Of a DNA stretch of 64,000 bases, positions 31,901 through 42,478 are shown in pieces. The DNA is from Medakamo hakoo (taxonomy: Eukaryota > Chlorophyta > Trebouxiophyceae > Coccomyxaceae), in contig CP089457.1 in NCBI GenBank assembly GCA_026636295.1, positions 310,001-374,000 of the forward strand, written 5' to 3'. Position 1 is the stretch's first letter. Every line of letters begins with the position of its first letter. Below the pieces are notes generated by a model. The model saw nothing but the letters and a program-made list of their open reading frames with translations, was not told the origin of the DNA and searched no databases. The translations under genes and the position numbers were made by a program.

Positions 31901-34876
31901 GCGCCCGGCTCCGGCGAGGGCGAGCTCCGCGTCATTGCCGGCGACCTGGTCACCGGCACCCTGGACAAAGCCGCGTACGGCCGGGCGTCCCTGGTCCACG
32001 CCGTCTACGAGTTCTACGGCCCGGCCGCGGCGGACGACCTGCTGGGCTGCCTGGCCCGCCTGGCGACGGCGTTCCTGTCTGGCCGCGGCTTTTCCGTTGG
32101 CATTGCCGACCTGGAGCTGACTCCCGCCGCGGAAGCCGGCCGGTCCGCCGCGCTGCTGGACGCGGAGGGCGCGGCCACCGACGCGTCCGCGTCGTTCGCG
32201 GGCACGCCCGCCGGCGGCGACGTGCGCGGCGACCTGGCCCGGCTGTATCGCGCGTCGGCCGGCGGCGCGGGCGTCGGCCACGACGCGGCCGCGACGGGCC
32301 CGCTGCACGCGCTGTCGTCCCGGGTCATCAAGGCCTGCCTGCCCGGGGGCCAGGCCATCCCGTTCCCGGACAATGGGCTGGCGCTGATGACGGGCACGGG
32401 CGCCAAGGGCTCCCTCGTCAACTTTTCCCAGATTTCCTGCCTGCTCGGCCAGCAAGAACTGGAGGGGCGGCGCGTGCCGCGCATGCCGTCGGGCGCGACG
32501 CTGCCCTGCTTCGCCCCCTTCGACCCGGGCGCCCGGTCGTCCGGCTTCATCGCCGACCGCTTCCTGTCCGGCCTGCGCCCGCAGGAGTACTACTTCCACT
32601 GCATGGCCGGGCGGGAGGGCCTGGTCGACACGACGGTCAAGACGTCGCGGTCGGGCTACCTGCAGCGCTGCCTGGTCAAATGCATGGAAGGGCTGGCCGC
32701 GTCGTACGACGGCACGGTCCGGGACGCGGCCGACGGCTCGATCATCCAGTTTGCGTACGGGGAGGACGGCCTGGACGCGACGGCGGCGGGCCTGCTGCGC
32801 GAGTTCGGGCTGGCGGCGGCCAATGCGGGCGCGCTGGCGCGGCGGCTGCGGGCGGGCGAGGCGGCGGCGCGCGGCGTCGCGGCCGGCGGCGGGGACGCCG
32901 GCGCGGCCGCGCGCGCGGCCGCCGACGCCCGCCAAGCCGCCCGCCGCCGCGGAGCCGCCGCGGCCGAAGCTGCCAACGCGCCCGCCTCCTTGCCCGCGTC
33001 CGCGCTGGCCCCCGGCCCCGCCATGGTCGGCGTGCCGTCCGAGGCGTACGCGGACGCGGCCGCGGATTTCTTGGGCGGCGGCGGCGGCTGCGGGGCGGGC
33101 GTCGTCGAGGCCGCGACCGCGGCGGTCGCCGCGGCCGTCGGCGGCGGGGGGGCGGGCGCCTCCGCCCCCACCCCCACCCTGGCCGACGTCCTGGCCCTCC
33201 GCTTCGCCGCCGCGGCGATCAGCCCCGGCGAGGCCGTCGGCGTCCTGGCCGCCCAGTCCGTCGGCGAGCCGTCCACGCAGATGACGCTAAACACGTTCCA
33301 CATGGCCGGCCGCGGCGAGGCCAACGTGACGATGGGCATCCCGCGCCTGCGCGAGCTGCTGATGACGGCGTCGGCCGTCGCGGCGACGCCGTCCATGGAC
33401 ATTCCGGTCGGGGTGGGGGACGGCGCGGCGGCGGCGGCCGCGCGCGTCGCGTCCGGCCTGCGCCGCGTCCGCTTGGCCGAAGGCCTCGCCTCCCTGTCCG
33501 TCTCCGAGGCGCCTGCCGTCGCTGTCGACGGCTGGGACGGCGGCCGCGTCCGTCAGTACACGGTGCGTGCGACCGCCCTGCCGGGCGTGGACTTCGACGC
33601 CCTGGCGGCGGCGTGGGAGGCCTCGTTTGTGCCGCGCCTGCAAGCGGCCGCGAAAGCCGAGCTGCGCCGCGTCGCGGCGGGCGCGACGGCGGCGGCGGCG
33701 GTGGCGATCGCGCCCGCCGGGCGTGGTGACGGCGGCGGCCCTGCCGCTGATGGCGCTGCTGCGCCTGCTGCGGACGAAGCAGAGGGTGGCGGCGCCCGGG
33801 AGGGCAGCCCGGCGGCCGCCGCCCCTCCGCGCCGGCCGAAAAAAGTATCGAAAGAAGACGCGGCCGAAGACGCGGAGGCGGACGAGGCTTTCGTGGAAGG
33901 CCGCCTGGCCTGGCGTGGCGGGCGGGGTGAGGCCGCCACGTACGCGGACGGCGACGAGGACGACGCGGCCGCGGCCGCGGCGGCCCGGCGCGAGTCGGCG
34001 CGCCGGGCGGGCGACGAGCTGCTGGAAGACGACGACGGCGGCGGCGGTCCGTCGGCGCCAGGGTCGCCGGCCGCGTCGGGATCCCGCCGGCCCGCTCCGT
34101 CCTCCTCCTCGTCTGGGCGCAGCGGTGGTGGTGGTGGCGCGCCCGGGCGCGGCCGCAGCACGAACCCTGCCGCGGCGGTCGCTGCGACGGTCGCGGCCGC
34201 GCTGCCGGCGTCGGCGGCCGACCGCACGCTCGCGGCCACCATCTGCGCCCCGCCCGCCGCGCCGCGCCTGATGGCCCTCGCCCTGGCTGAAGCCGTGGCA
34301 GCCGAAACCACGCTCCACGCCGTGCCGGGCGTCGACCGGGCGACGGTCGTGCAAGGCCGCCCGCCAGCTGGCGGTACGGACGCGGACGGACCCTACCTCG
34401 TCCGCACGGAGGGCGTCAACCTGGGCGCGGCGTGGGAGGCCGTCGCGGGCGGCGGGCTGGGCGGCCCGGCCCCGGCCGACGCCCTGGCCGCCGCCGACGC
34501 CGCGTGCGCGGGCACGACCACCAACTGCGTGGGGTCGACGCTGCGCGCACTGGGCGTCGAAGCGGCGCGCGCCGCGCTCGTGCGCGAGGTCTCCTCCCTG
34601 TTCGGCGCGTACGGCATCGGCGTCGACCCGCGCCACCTGGGCCTGGTCGCCGACTTCATGACCCACCAGGGCGGCACCCGGCCGTGCAACCGCCTGGGCA
34701 TCGAAGCGTCCGCGTCCCCGCTCCTGCGCGTGTCCTTTGAGACGGCGGCCGCGTTCTTGGCGGAGGCCACGCTGCGCGGGGAGCCGGACGCGTTGAAGTC
34801 GCCGGCTGCCCGCATTGTGGTGGGGAGGCCAGTGGGCGTGGGCACGGGCGCGTGCGAGCTGTTGCAAAGCATGTGA
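28951..34876 (+). CDS. RPA1: RNA polymerase I largest subunit
   Basis: This is the catalytic subunit that makes pre-rRNA in the nucleolus. Exons: 28951-29025, 29134-29342, 29504-29570 and 29681-34876, 1,848 residues (yeast 1,664). Intron 1 begins GCGAGT, a GC-AG intron; it joins FYSDEE to [10 protein letters not shown] exactly as the family requires. The clamp zinc site is C65, C68, C75, H78 in [17 protein letters not shown]; a second CxxC pair is C105/C108 in [21 protein letters not shown] is Pol I-specific. The catalytic loop is [15 protein letters not shown] near residue 708. The bridge/trigger region reads [21 protein letters not shown] near 1,307. Long Ala/Ser/Gly inserts enlarge the clamp (about 150-240) and jaw (about 1,460-1,610), the jaw insert being acidic as in other Pol I subunits. 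Confidence 0.96.
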
Positions 34877-35004
34877 GGTGGGTGGATGGAGGGGGGGAGG
34901 GGGAGGGGAGGGCGGGGTGCGCGTCCTTTTTTTGAACTCCCCACTGTCGCGTTTTTGTCGTTCTCCAGGTCTCGCCTCCACACGCACGCACGCCCTGCCA
35001 CACG

Positions 35005-35430
35005 ATGCCGCCCTTCCCCGGCCTCGTCATGCGCAAGCTGGGCCTGCGCCGGTCGAAGGTGTGTCTTTTTGGGGAGGGGAGTGGAAGGGGACGGCGCACG
35101 CGAGGGGGGGTGGTGGTGCGGGCTGGTGTCAGCCCAGCCTTGCAACTGACGACACCATCCCAAAAAAAAAAAACAGTCCGAGGCCGGCCTGCCCGGCACG
35201 CCCGGCACGCCCGCGGCCGACACCATCCCCGCTGTTGCGCAGAAGCCAGAGTCCGGCGCGATGACGCTGGAGGCCGCCCTGGCCCGCGTTGCCGAACTGG
35301 AACCGCGCTGCGGGCCGAGCGCGCCACGCGCGCGGCCGCAGAAGTCGCCGCGGACAAGGCGGCCGACCGGGCGATGGACCTGGCCCTCCAGGTGCGGGCC
35401 CTGCGCGACAAGGCCGGCGTGGCGGCGTGA
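35005..35430 (+). CDS. Small coiled-coil protein with an internal frame break
   Basis: Unknown family. Exon 1 (35005-35058) codes MPPFPGLVMRKLGLRRSK; exon 2 starts at 35177 (SEAGLPGTPGTPAADTIP) and runs into a helix, MTLEAALARVAELE, up to about 35302. The coding signal then moves to another frame: TALRAERATRAAAEVAADKAADRAMDLAL, ending at the stop at 35428-35430. The two halves look like one continuous heptad-rich coil of about 130 residues, offset by one base (the reading must step back one base at 35302, or one base is missing). No slippery heptamer is visible. It may be a sequence error, a recent loss of function, or an unrecognised splice. The unshifted frame would end at 35473. It follows the Pol I gene by 128 bases. 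Confidence 0.45.
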   Translation: MPPFPGLVMRKLGLRRSKVCLFGEGSGRGRRTRGGVVVRAGVSPALQLTTPSQKKKTVRGRPARHARHARGRHHPRCCAEARVRRDDAGGRPGPRCRTGTALRAERATRAAAEVAADKAADRAMDLALQVRALRDKAGVAA

Positions 35431-35535
35431 GGCAGTGGGGTGTGTTCGTCGTTGTCTCAAGGTGTGTGTCTAAGGTCGGGGGGTTGTGTTTTGCAACCCC
35501 ATCCATCCCTCTCTGTGCTCTCGCCCGTTCTTCTC

Positions 35536-35566
<31 letters not shown>

Positions 35567-36212
35567 TTGGCAGGCAGCGCACGCGGGCACCCGAACAGGA
35601 GGAGGACGGCAGGATGGAAAAAAAAGCAGACACATCAGGGGCGGTGCGTCGGAACAGCGGGAAAGAAAAGGCGACGGGGGGAGGGGGGTCTGTCTCATCG
35701 GTCGAAAAAGGGAAAAGTGTGTTCAAGCGTTCTCTCTCTTTCTTGTCGCAGGAGGGGGTGTGGCACGTATGCGGGCCGGTTTGGGGGGGGCAAAGGCAAA
35801 GCAAGGGGGCAAGCGGGGTACAGCAGCGGGGAAAAAGGGGGGGCGGTGCGGGGTGTCGTCCAGTCGTGTTGTGGGGAGGGGAGAGAAGAGGGTGGGGTGC
35901 GCAGGCGGGCGCGGGTGCGCGCGCGCTGCCCCAACGCCGCGCCCGGGCAGCACGCCCGCGGCGGGGGTGGGGGCGACGCACGCGCTCCCTCGCCCGCCCA
36001 GTGGCGCGTTCCACGCACCACTCACTCGAGGGGGAAAAACGGCCTCGCCACGGTGTCAAAAACGCTCACGTGCACGGCTTTGACGGGGGGGGGGGATGGT
36101 ACAAAAACAGGGGGAAGGGTTGGGGTGCAAAAACCAACGGGGCGGGAGACAGGCGCGCGCCCGTGTGGCGGGGGAGGGAGGGACACGCCTCGCATCACAT
36201 CCCGTGGGGGCC
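35431..36212. other. Tail-to-tail spacer with CT and G runs
   Basis: About 780 bases between the coiled-coil gene and the converging unknown gene. It contains a CT/TCTG-rich tract (about 35527-35568) and several G runs (near 35785, 35835 and 36085) that could form G-quadruplexes. A long plus-strand open frame crosses it but its product looks like random translation. No gene is supported. Confidence 0.5.
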
Positions 36213-38616
36213 TCACTGCCCCGCACGGAGCGGGGCCCGCCCCGCGTGGCCGCCGCCGATGAAGTGGGCGGTGACGCCGCCGCCCAAGAGGATGGGCCGC
36301 GGCAGCGGGGCGGTGGACGCGGGCGGCGGCGGCGGGGGTGGGAGCGGGGACGCGGCGGCCGGCGGGGCGGCCGCCTTGGCCGGCGTCGGCACGTCGCCGG
36401 CGGGCGGCGCCGCGCCCTTGCGGCGGCCAGACCGGCTGCGCGGCGCCGGCGGCGGCGCCGGCGACGCCGGGTCGGCGGAGTCGGCGACGACGGCGGACGC
36501 GGTCGCGGCGGCGGCGGCGGGGCGGCGGCCGCGGGCGGCGACCGGCGGCGGCGGCACGCCCGCCGCCGCGCTGCCGCGTGTGCCGGACGACGTCGGTCCC
36601 GCGCACGAAATGGCGGCCGCGCGCAGGCGCGCGTTCAGCTCCGCCAGGCCCGCGCCGCCCGCGGCCGTCGGCCCAGCCGATGGCGCGCGGCGCACGAGCG
36701 CGAAGGGCAGGAGGCGGGCGGCCGGCTTGGGGCGGGGGTGCGCGGCCGCGGCGACTGACGCGACGGCCGCTGAGGGCGTCGACGTGCTGGCGGTCGGCGT
36801 GTGCGCGGCCGCGTTGCCGGCCCACACGCCGCAGGGCGCCGGGCTCAGCGGCGACGCAAACGCCGCGGGCGCGGCCGCGCCGGCCAGCCCGCCGCGGCGG
36901 CCGCGCGTGGCGGGCGTGGCCGGCCACTCCCCGTCCGTCAGCGCGCCGGACGCGGCGCGACCGGACTTGAGGCGCGGCCGCTTCGTCGACGGGGCGGCCG
37001 GGTGGGCGGCCTCCCCGCCCCCCCAGGCGGCCAGGCCGGCGGCCGGGTCGGCCGCGACGGCCGCGGCCGCGGCTTCGGCCGCCGCGGCGAGCGCGTTGTT
37101 CAGCGCGTCCTCGCTGCCCGACGCCGCCGCCGCCGCCGCGGCAAACAGGGCGTCCGGCGTCATGAACGCGCGCGCCGCGACGGGCGCGGGCGAGTAGCAG
37201 CAGCCCGGCGCGGTGGTCAGGGAGAGCGGGGACGCGGGCGAGGGCGGGCAGACCCGCGTGGACGGGCGCAGCGCCTGCGCCGCCCGCGGCGTCGTCACCG
37301 GCACCAGGCCGCCCGCGCCGGCCGGCGTGGGTTCAATGAAGGGGGAGATGGTCGTGGCCGTGGCCGCGGTCGGGGTGGTCGCGGCCGGGACGTCGGGCCT
37401 GGGTGAGGAGAGTGGGGTGGGGGGGGGGGGGAGAGGGGGTGAGCCAGCCAGGTGGTTTTTTCCCGCACCCCAATGCTCCTGTCCCATCAAGACTGCGCGC
37501 ACCATTCCAGGCCCAAGTCTTGGATGACGTCGTCGATGCACAGGGACAGGTGCGGGGGTGGGGCTGGGTGGTTGTGTGGGGGGTGGGGGGGGGAGCGGGG
37601 GGATGGGTGTCCGTGCCCCGCACACGTCGGAAAAGCAAAAAAGTGTTCCCGCCCTTTTTTCGGGCGCCCGGCGGGTCGGCGTGGGAGCGGCGAACGGTCG
37701 CGCGGCTGGAGCACAAGCGGCACGGGCGCGGCCAATGGGCCGGCGCCTCGTGACCGGTCGCGCGCCCATCGCACCGCACCCACATCCAGCGCATTTAGGA
37801 GCGAACACACTGATCTTGAGAGTGGCGGGGACGGCCAGTCATGGCGGCCCGTCACCCTGGGCGGGCGAGGCCCGGGCGAGGCGGCCCTAAAGCGCTTGGC
37901 GACCGGCCGCACGCGCACGGACTCCCGTCGGCTGGGTGCCCGCGCGAGGGCTTGGCTTGCGCCTCCAATTTGGGGGCCGCGGCGGGCACCGGCCTCGGCT
38001 TTGTCGCACCCAGGCCGATGTCAAGGCTTTCAAGCACCGGCCTGGGCGAATGACCGGGCCGGGTGGGGCCGGACCGTTCGCCCAGCACGCCGGAAACGAG
38101 AGGGCGATAGACCTCTCGCACGGCCATCGGCCAGGGGGGGGGCGCGCGCGAAAATAGCCAACGCCAGCACTGGCCCTGTCCGGGCGCCCGCCGGCCATCC
38201 GCGTGCTCCGGCGTGTGACCAAGGGCCTGTCCCGTCCACGCGTGCGGTGATCGAGGCGTGGCGAGCAGACACGCCCGGCCATCGCACGGGCAAAGGCCAA
38301 GCTATCCACCGGGAATGCAGGAAAAATACCTCGCGGCCAGACCAAGTCTCGCGAGGCCGGCCCGCCATCCGCCCGCCCAACTCGCGTTCCGTCCCTGCCC
38401 AGGTGAGCTAAACGGACCCGCCGACTGGCCAAGCCGGACAAAAGGGGGCGGCCGGCCGGCACGGCCGCCCGGGAGGGGGGGGGACAAAGTGCGCTCGCTG
38501 CTCCCACGCACGCGCCACGCCGCTTTGGCCAAAAGAGGAAAAAAAGTTCACGCCCGCCAGCGCCCAACGCTCAACACACCTGCCACCGCGGACGCCGTGC
38601 ACGAGGAAGCCGCCAT
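36213..38616 (-). CDS. Unknown Ala/Pro-rich protein with short conserved-looking N-terminus
   Basis: I do not recognise it. Exon 3 (37398-36213) and exon 2 (37563-37503) join in phase to give LSLCIDDVIQDLGLEW followed by PDVPAATTPTA; the helix LSLCIDDVIQDLGLEW looks like a real conserved motif. A possible exon 1 (38616-38580, MAASSCTASAVA, donor GGTGTG) fits in phase and would make 427 residues, but the intron would be about 1 kb, long for this window. The tail is Ala/Pro/Ser-rich with a second ordered-looking patch, FMTPDALFAAAAA, and basic clusters TKRPRLKSGRAA and RSRSGRRKG that could be nuclear signals. A nuclear regulatory protein is a guess. Exons 2-3 are firmer than exon 1. Confidence 0.45.
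37564..38579. other. Long presumed intron of the unknown gene
   Basis: About 1 kb with no supported exon. It is GC-rich, with short G runs near 37418-37430 and 38128, and no coding signal on either strand. If exon 1 is wrong, part of this would be promoter. Confidence 0.3.
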
Positions 38617-38962
38617 GTTCGCTGCCCACTGAAGGGTGAGGAAAGAGGGCAAGTGGGGCCGCAGCCGGTGCGCGGAGGGGCCGAGTCTGGGTCGCAAAGC
38701 ACACGCACGGCCGGGGAGTCGGTCGTGTGTGAGGGCTGCTGCGCCGGGGCGCGCGTCTTTTGTCTTTTTGGGGTGTGCCCGTCATCACACCCGCGCGTGA
38801 TGGGCGCACGCGCCCGGGTTCCTGGCACACTCCCTCTCTAAACCACACTGATGTAACACGCACGCCCGCCCGTCCCGCACAGCAGCGTCTGGGCCCGCTA
38901 CCTCCCCATCCATGCATCCCGCGGTCGACCCCGGCCGGCGGGTCAGGGGGGCCCGCCCTCCC
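38617..38962. other. Spacer between unknown gene and SF3B6
   Basis: 346 bases, the presumed promoter of the unknown gene plus the 3' flank of SF3B6 (both on the minus strand). No motif is recognised. Confidence 0.4.
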
Positions 38963-39712
38963 TCACCGCTGCACGCCGTCCACGCCCGCCTCCCGCTGCA
39001 GCTCCGCCAGGGCCGCCGCGTCCGCCGCCGCGTCCGCCCGCTTCGCGGCCTTGGCTGCCGAGTGGAACAGGACGATGATGTACCGGTTGCCCACGTTGAA
39101 GCCCGAGAGCGCGGAGGCCTGTGCGCGTGGATGATGGGGGATGGGGGGGGGGGGGGGGGGGCGCGGCGCGCGTGAGGGGGGCGGGGGACGGACGGGGGAC
39201 GGCACGCGCGCCCGGACCCTCGCCCCGCCCCCTGTTCTCCTCACCAACACCACTCACCGCCTCCGCCGCGTCAAAGATGTCTTCGTACACCACAAACGCC
39301 GTGCCCCGCGTGTCCTTGGCATTGCCTCTGTTGGGGTGGAAAGGGGGGGGAGTGGGGCGCGCGCCTGTGAGGTCACAGACAGAGAGAGAACAGCAACCCA
39401 GCCAACCCCACCTCCCATCAACCAAGGCCAACTCACAGCCGGATCTGGCGGACCGCGCCGTACTTGCCAAAGATAGCGTACATCTCGTCGGACGTGATGT
39501 TGTACGGCAGGTTGCGCACAAACAAGATGCTGTGTTTTTTTTTTTGAGGGGGGCATGGTCGGGTGCGGGTTTTGTGAGGGTTGGCGGGGCGGGCCTGCGC
39601 GAGTCGTGTGGCGTCGCGCTGAAGGCTCCCGCCCTCCCACCCGCCTGACTCACCGGTTGACCTCTGGCGGCAGGCGGCGCACGTCCCGCGCCGACTTGGC
39701 GGTCTCCGCCAT
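38963..39712 (-). CDS. SF3B6: SF3B6 (p14), U2 snRNP branch-point protein
   Basis: SF3B6 is the small RRM subunit of SF3b that sits next to the branch-point adenosine in the spliceosome. Exons on the minus strand: 39712-39654, 39529-39437, 39327-39258 and 39118-38963, 125 residues, the same as the human protein. The sequence follows the family throughout: RLPPEVNR, then RNP2 [44 protein letters not shown]1 region [16 protein letters not shown], and [18 protein letters not shown]. The C-terminal part is Ala/Lys-rich where the human one is Lys/Glu-rich. All introns are GT-AG and small. A run of 19 G lies in the last intron. Confidence 0.95.
39143..39161. repeat. G19 homopolymer in SF3B6 intron 3
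   Basis: Nineteen uninterrupted G bases (C on the transcribed strand) lie about 25 bases inside the acceptor of the last SF3B6 intron, where they act as a pyrimidine tract. Its length may be unreliable in the assembly. Confidence 0.85.
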
Positions 39713-40183
39713 TGGTGTGCGTGTTTCTCTGGTTTGCCCGGCACCGCCGGTCGGTTGCTATAGGCGAAAAACGCTGCGCGCGACGGGGACAGGACACAAC
39801 CAGGCTTCAAACCGCCGTGCACGGGTGTGCACACAGATGTCAGACACCCGCGGGAGGAGGAGGAGCGGGCAGGAAGGGCGGGATGCCTGACGGCGGGCGC
39901 GCTTTTTGGGAGGTCAATGCGTCCGCCAACCCGGGCGACTGCAATGATGGTCTGGAGCACCCGGGGATGATGGAGGCCGTCGACACGCACCGCCCGCAGC
40001 TGAGCCTTTCTTTTCCCTTCAAGGTTAAGCCGCAAGCTATTCAATGCCTAACAGTGCGTCTTCGGTTGCAAAAACGTCCCTGCACCCTGCGCCCTCATGC
40101 ATGCAGGTAGACAGAGGAGACCTCGCCCCCAACATAAACCCTCTACAGGCAAAAAAAACTAAACGCTCTCCGTCTAAACACTC
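39713..40183. other. SF3B6 promoter / PYROXD1 3' flank
   Basis: 471 bases between the start of SF3B6 and the stop of PYROXD1, both on the minus strand. It is closer to even base composition in 40020-40183. No gene or recognised motif is seen. Confidence 0.4.
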
Positions 40184-42225
40184 TCAATCGAAAATCGCCT
40201 CCAAATCCAGGGCCGGGTCCAAAATCCGCGGACCCAGGAACCCCACGTCCACGCCGTCCAGGATCAAGTCCTCCAGGACGCCCGCCAAGCTCACGGCGCC
40301 GGGGCCGATGAGCACCGCGCCCGCCAGCCGCCCGCCGTGAACGAGGACGCGCGCAAAGTAGGGGGCGCCGCCCTCGTCCGCGTCTTCTTCGCGGACGTAC
40401 GTGACGATGGAGGCCTCGCCCTCCAAGCCCTGGCCATTGTAGCAGCCGAGCAGGACAACGGGCAGGCCCGCGAATGCCGTCGCGTGCGCAAACAGTTCCA
40501 AGCCCAGGCCGCCCGGGCGGTCGAGGGGTGGCACACCCGCCACAGCCGCGCCCGCCACACCGCCCGTCAGCCGGGCTTGGGACCACAGGCGCATGGGGAA
40601 CCAGTGGGGCCCGCGGTCGGACGGCCGGACGGTGGCGGCGTCGCCCGCGGCGTAGATGCAGAGGTGGGAGACGGACCGCATGTCGGCGTCGACTTCCAGG
40701 CCGCCGTCGGGCGCGCGCGCGACTTCGGACGGCACCCACGCCGTGTCGGGCTGGACGCCGATGGCCGAGACGACGGCGTCGACGCCCTCGATGACCGCGC
40801 CGTCGGACAGAGTTACGACGGCCTTCCCGGGAGAGGAGGGTGGAGGGTCGGCGACGGAGGACACGGTCGCGCCCAGGTGCAGTTCCAGGCCAGAGGTGGA
40901 CGCGGTCGCGGTTGTTGGTTGCAGCGGCGGCGGCGCTTCGCCGCCGCCACCCCCGCCCGCCGCGGCCGACAGGGCGGCCACCCACCCAGGTCCAGCTGCG
41001 GCACCAAACCCACCGCCGGGCGGCGTGGGTTGGGGAGGCGCCGAGCTGACGCTCGCCCGGTGGGCAGCCAGGGGCGCGGGCGCGCCGGCCGGCCCGGCCG
41101 GTCGCAGGACGGCGTCAGCGCCGTCCTCCGCACCGCCGCTCGTCTGCTTCCCAATGTACCGGGCTAAAAACGCGGCCGCGTCCACGTCGAAGAACGCGTC
41201 GCCGACGTGGCCGTGCTTGGCCGCCCAGACGACGCGGTGCAGGCGGCGGCACTGCGTTTTTTTCTCACCACCACCGCCACCACCGCCACCAGCACAACTC
41301 AGCTTGCCGAGCTCGTGGGCCAAACCCAGGGCGATGCCGCCGTTGCCCGCGACGACGACGGTGTGGGTGGTGGCCAGGGTGGAGGCCAAGCGCGCGACGG
41401 AGTCGGAGTCGCGCAAGACCATGACGGACGCGTGGTCGGCGACGCGGCGGGGCGCGGCGCCGGTCGCGACGATGAGCGCGTCGAAGGGCAGGGGCGGCGG
41501 CGGCGGTTCGCCGTCTTTTGGTGGTTTGAGCAGGACGGTGCGGGCGTCAACGTCGAGGCCGGCCACAGCCGCGACGACGATGGACAGGTTGGGCGGGGCG
41601 AAGGAAGCCGCGTCGAGTTCGGCGACTGTGAGATGGGATGGAGGTGGGTGGGATGGGTTTGGGAGGTCCAGAGCGGCGGGAGGGGCGGCAGCGAGGCGCG
41701 GTGCTGGCTCCTCCCACTAGCAGGGCGCGTGAACGTGGCGCGCACGACCTGCCCGTGGGCGTCATGCCTGCACAGGGCGGCGAGCGCAACTCTCCCCGGG
41801 GATGGACACCCCCCGCCAGTGCCCGGGGTGGCGGGCGCTCGCGACGACGGGGTGCGAGCCTGCGGCCGGCGCCCACCGCCGCCCGCCCGCGCCGCCCTCA
41901 CATCAAAACTCACCGTCAAACGATTCCACGTACTTGGACAGGCGGACGACGTTGATGGCGGCCTGGTGGGATGGGTGGCCGCGTTGAGTGAGTGGCTAGG
42001 TTTGGCACTGTTGCCGGGCGCGATGTTTTCCACGTGCTGCTGCGCCGCCCCACCCTCCCCAAAACTCACCTTGACGTGCGGTTCGCGCGACACCAGCGTC
42101 ACCGCCGCGTCCGGCCGGGCCCGGCACAGTTCGGCTGCGGCCGCGGCGCCGGCAATGCCCGCGCCGACGATGACGGCGCGGAACGGCGGTGGGGATGATG
42201 AAGCGTTGGCGGTGGCGTCCGTCAT
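40184..42225 (-). CDS. PYROXD1: PYROXD1-like pyridine nucleotide-disulphide oxidoreductase
   Basis: PYROXD1 is an FAD/NAD(P)H oxidoreductase; in animals it protects the tRNA ligase RTCB from oxidative inactivation. Exons on the minus strand: 42225-42070, 41962-41914 and 41625-40184, 548 residues (human 500). The FAD-binding Rossmann motif is VIVGAGIAGAAAAAELC near residue 18; the NAD(P)-binding motif VVVAGNGGIALGLAHEL near 160; the second FAD motif IYAAGDAATVRP near 394. Family-specific blocks match the human protein closely: MRLWSQAR, ELFAHATAFAGLPVVLLGCYN, NGQGLEGE and the end GAVLIGPG then LDPALDLEAIFD. A redox CxxC disulphide of glutathione reductase type is absent, as in the family. A Gly/Ser/Pro insert lies in the middle. 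Confidence 0.9.
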
Positions 42226-42478
42226 CGGTTTTTTCTCCTCCTCCTTTTGATGGGGTGGCAGACGACGCAGGACGGAGACGCTCTCAGCGGGTGGGCCGGT
42301 GTGCCATGGCTTGAGGGCGTGCGAGAGAACGAGGGAGAGAAACCGCAAGACGAAAGGGAATTGTGAGCGCCGGCGCCGCCACTCCAGAGACGAAAAACGC
42401 GGCGCGGCGCTGGCTCTTTCTTTCGTGTCAGCGCGCGGCCACTCACACTAACGCACGCTCAAACACAAAAAAACACCC
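42226..42478. promoter_or_regulatory. Divergent promoter region, PYROXD1 / DGD synthase
   Basis: 253 bases lie between outward-facing starts. No TATA box is seen; an AAAACGCGGCGCGGCGC stretch near 42395 is the most distinctive part. Confidence 0.35.

Noticed and set aside
35440-37197. Plus-strand open frame of 585 codons
   Set aside because: It runs through CT- and G-rich spacer and then antisense to the unknown gene; no ordered motif and no good start.
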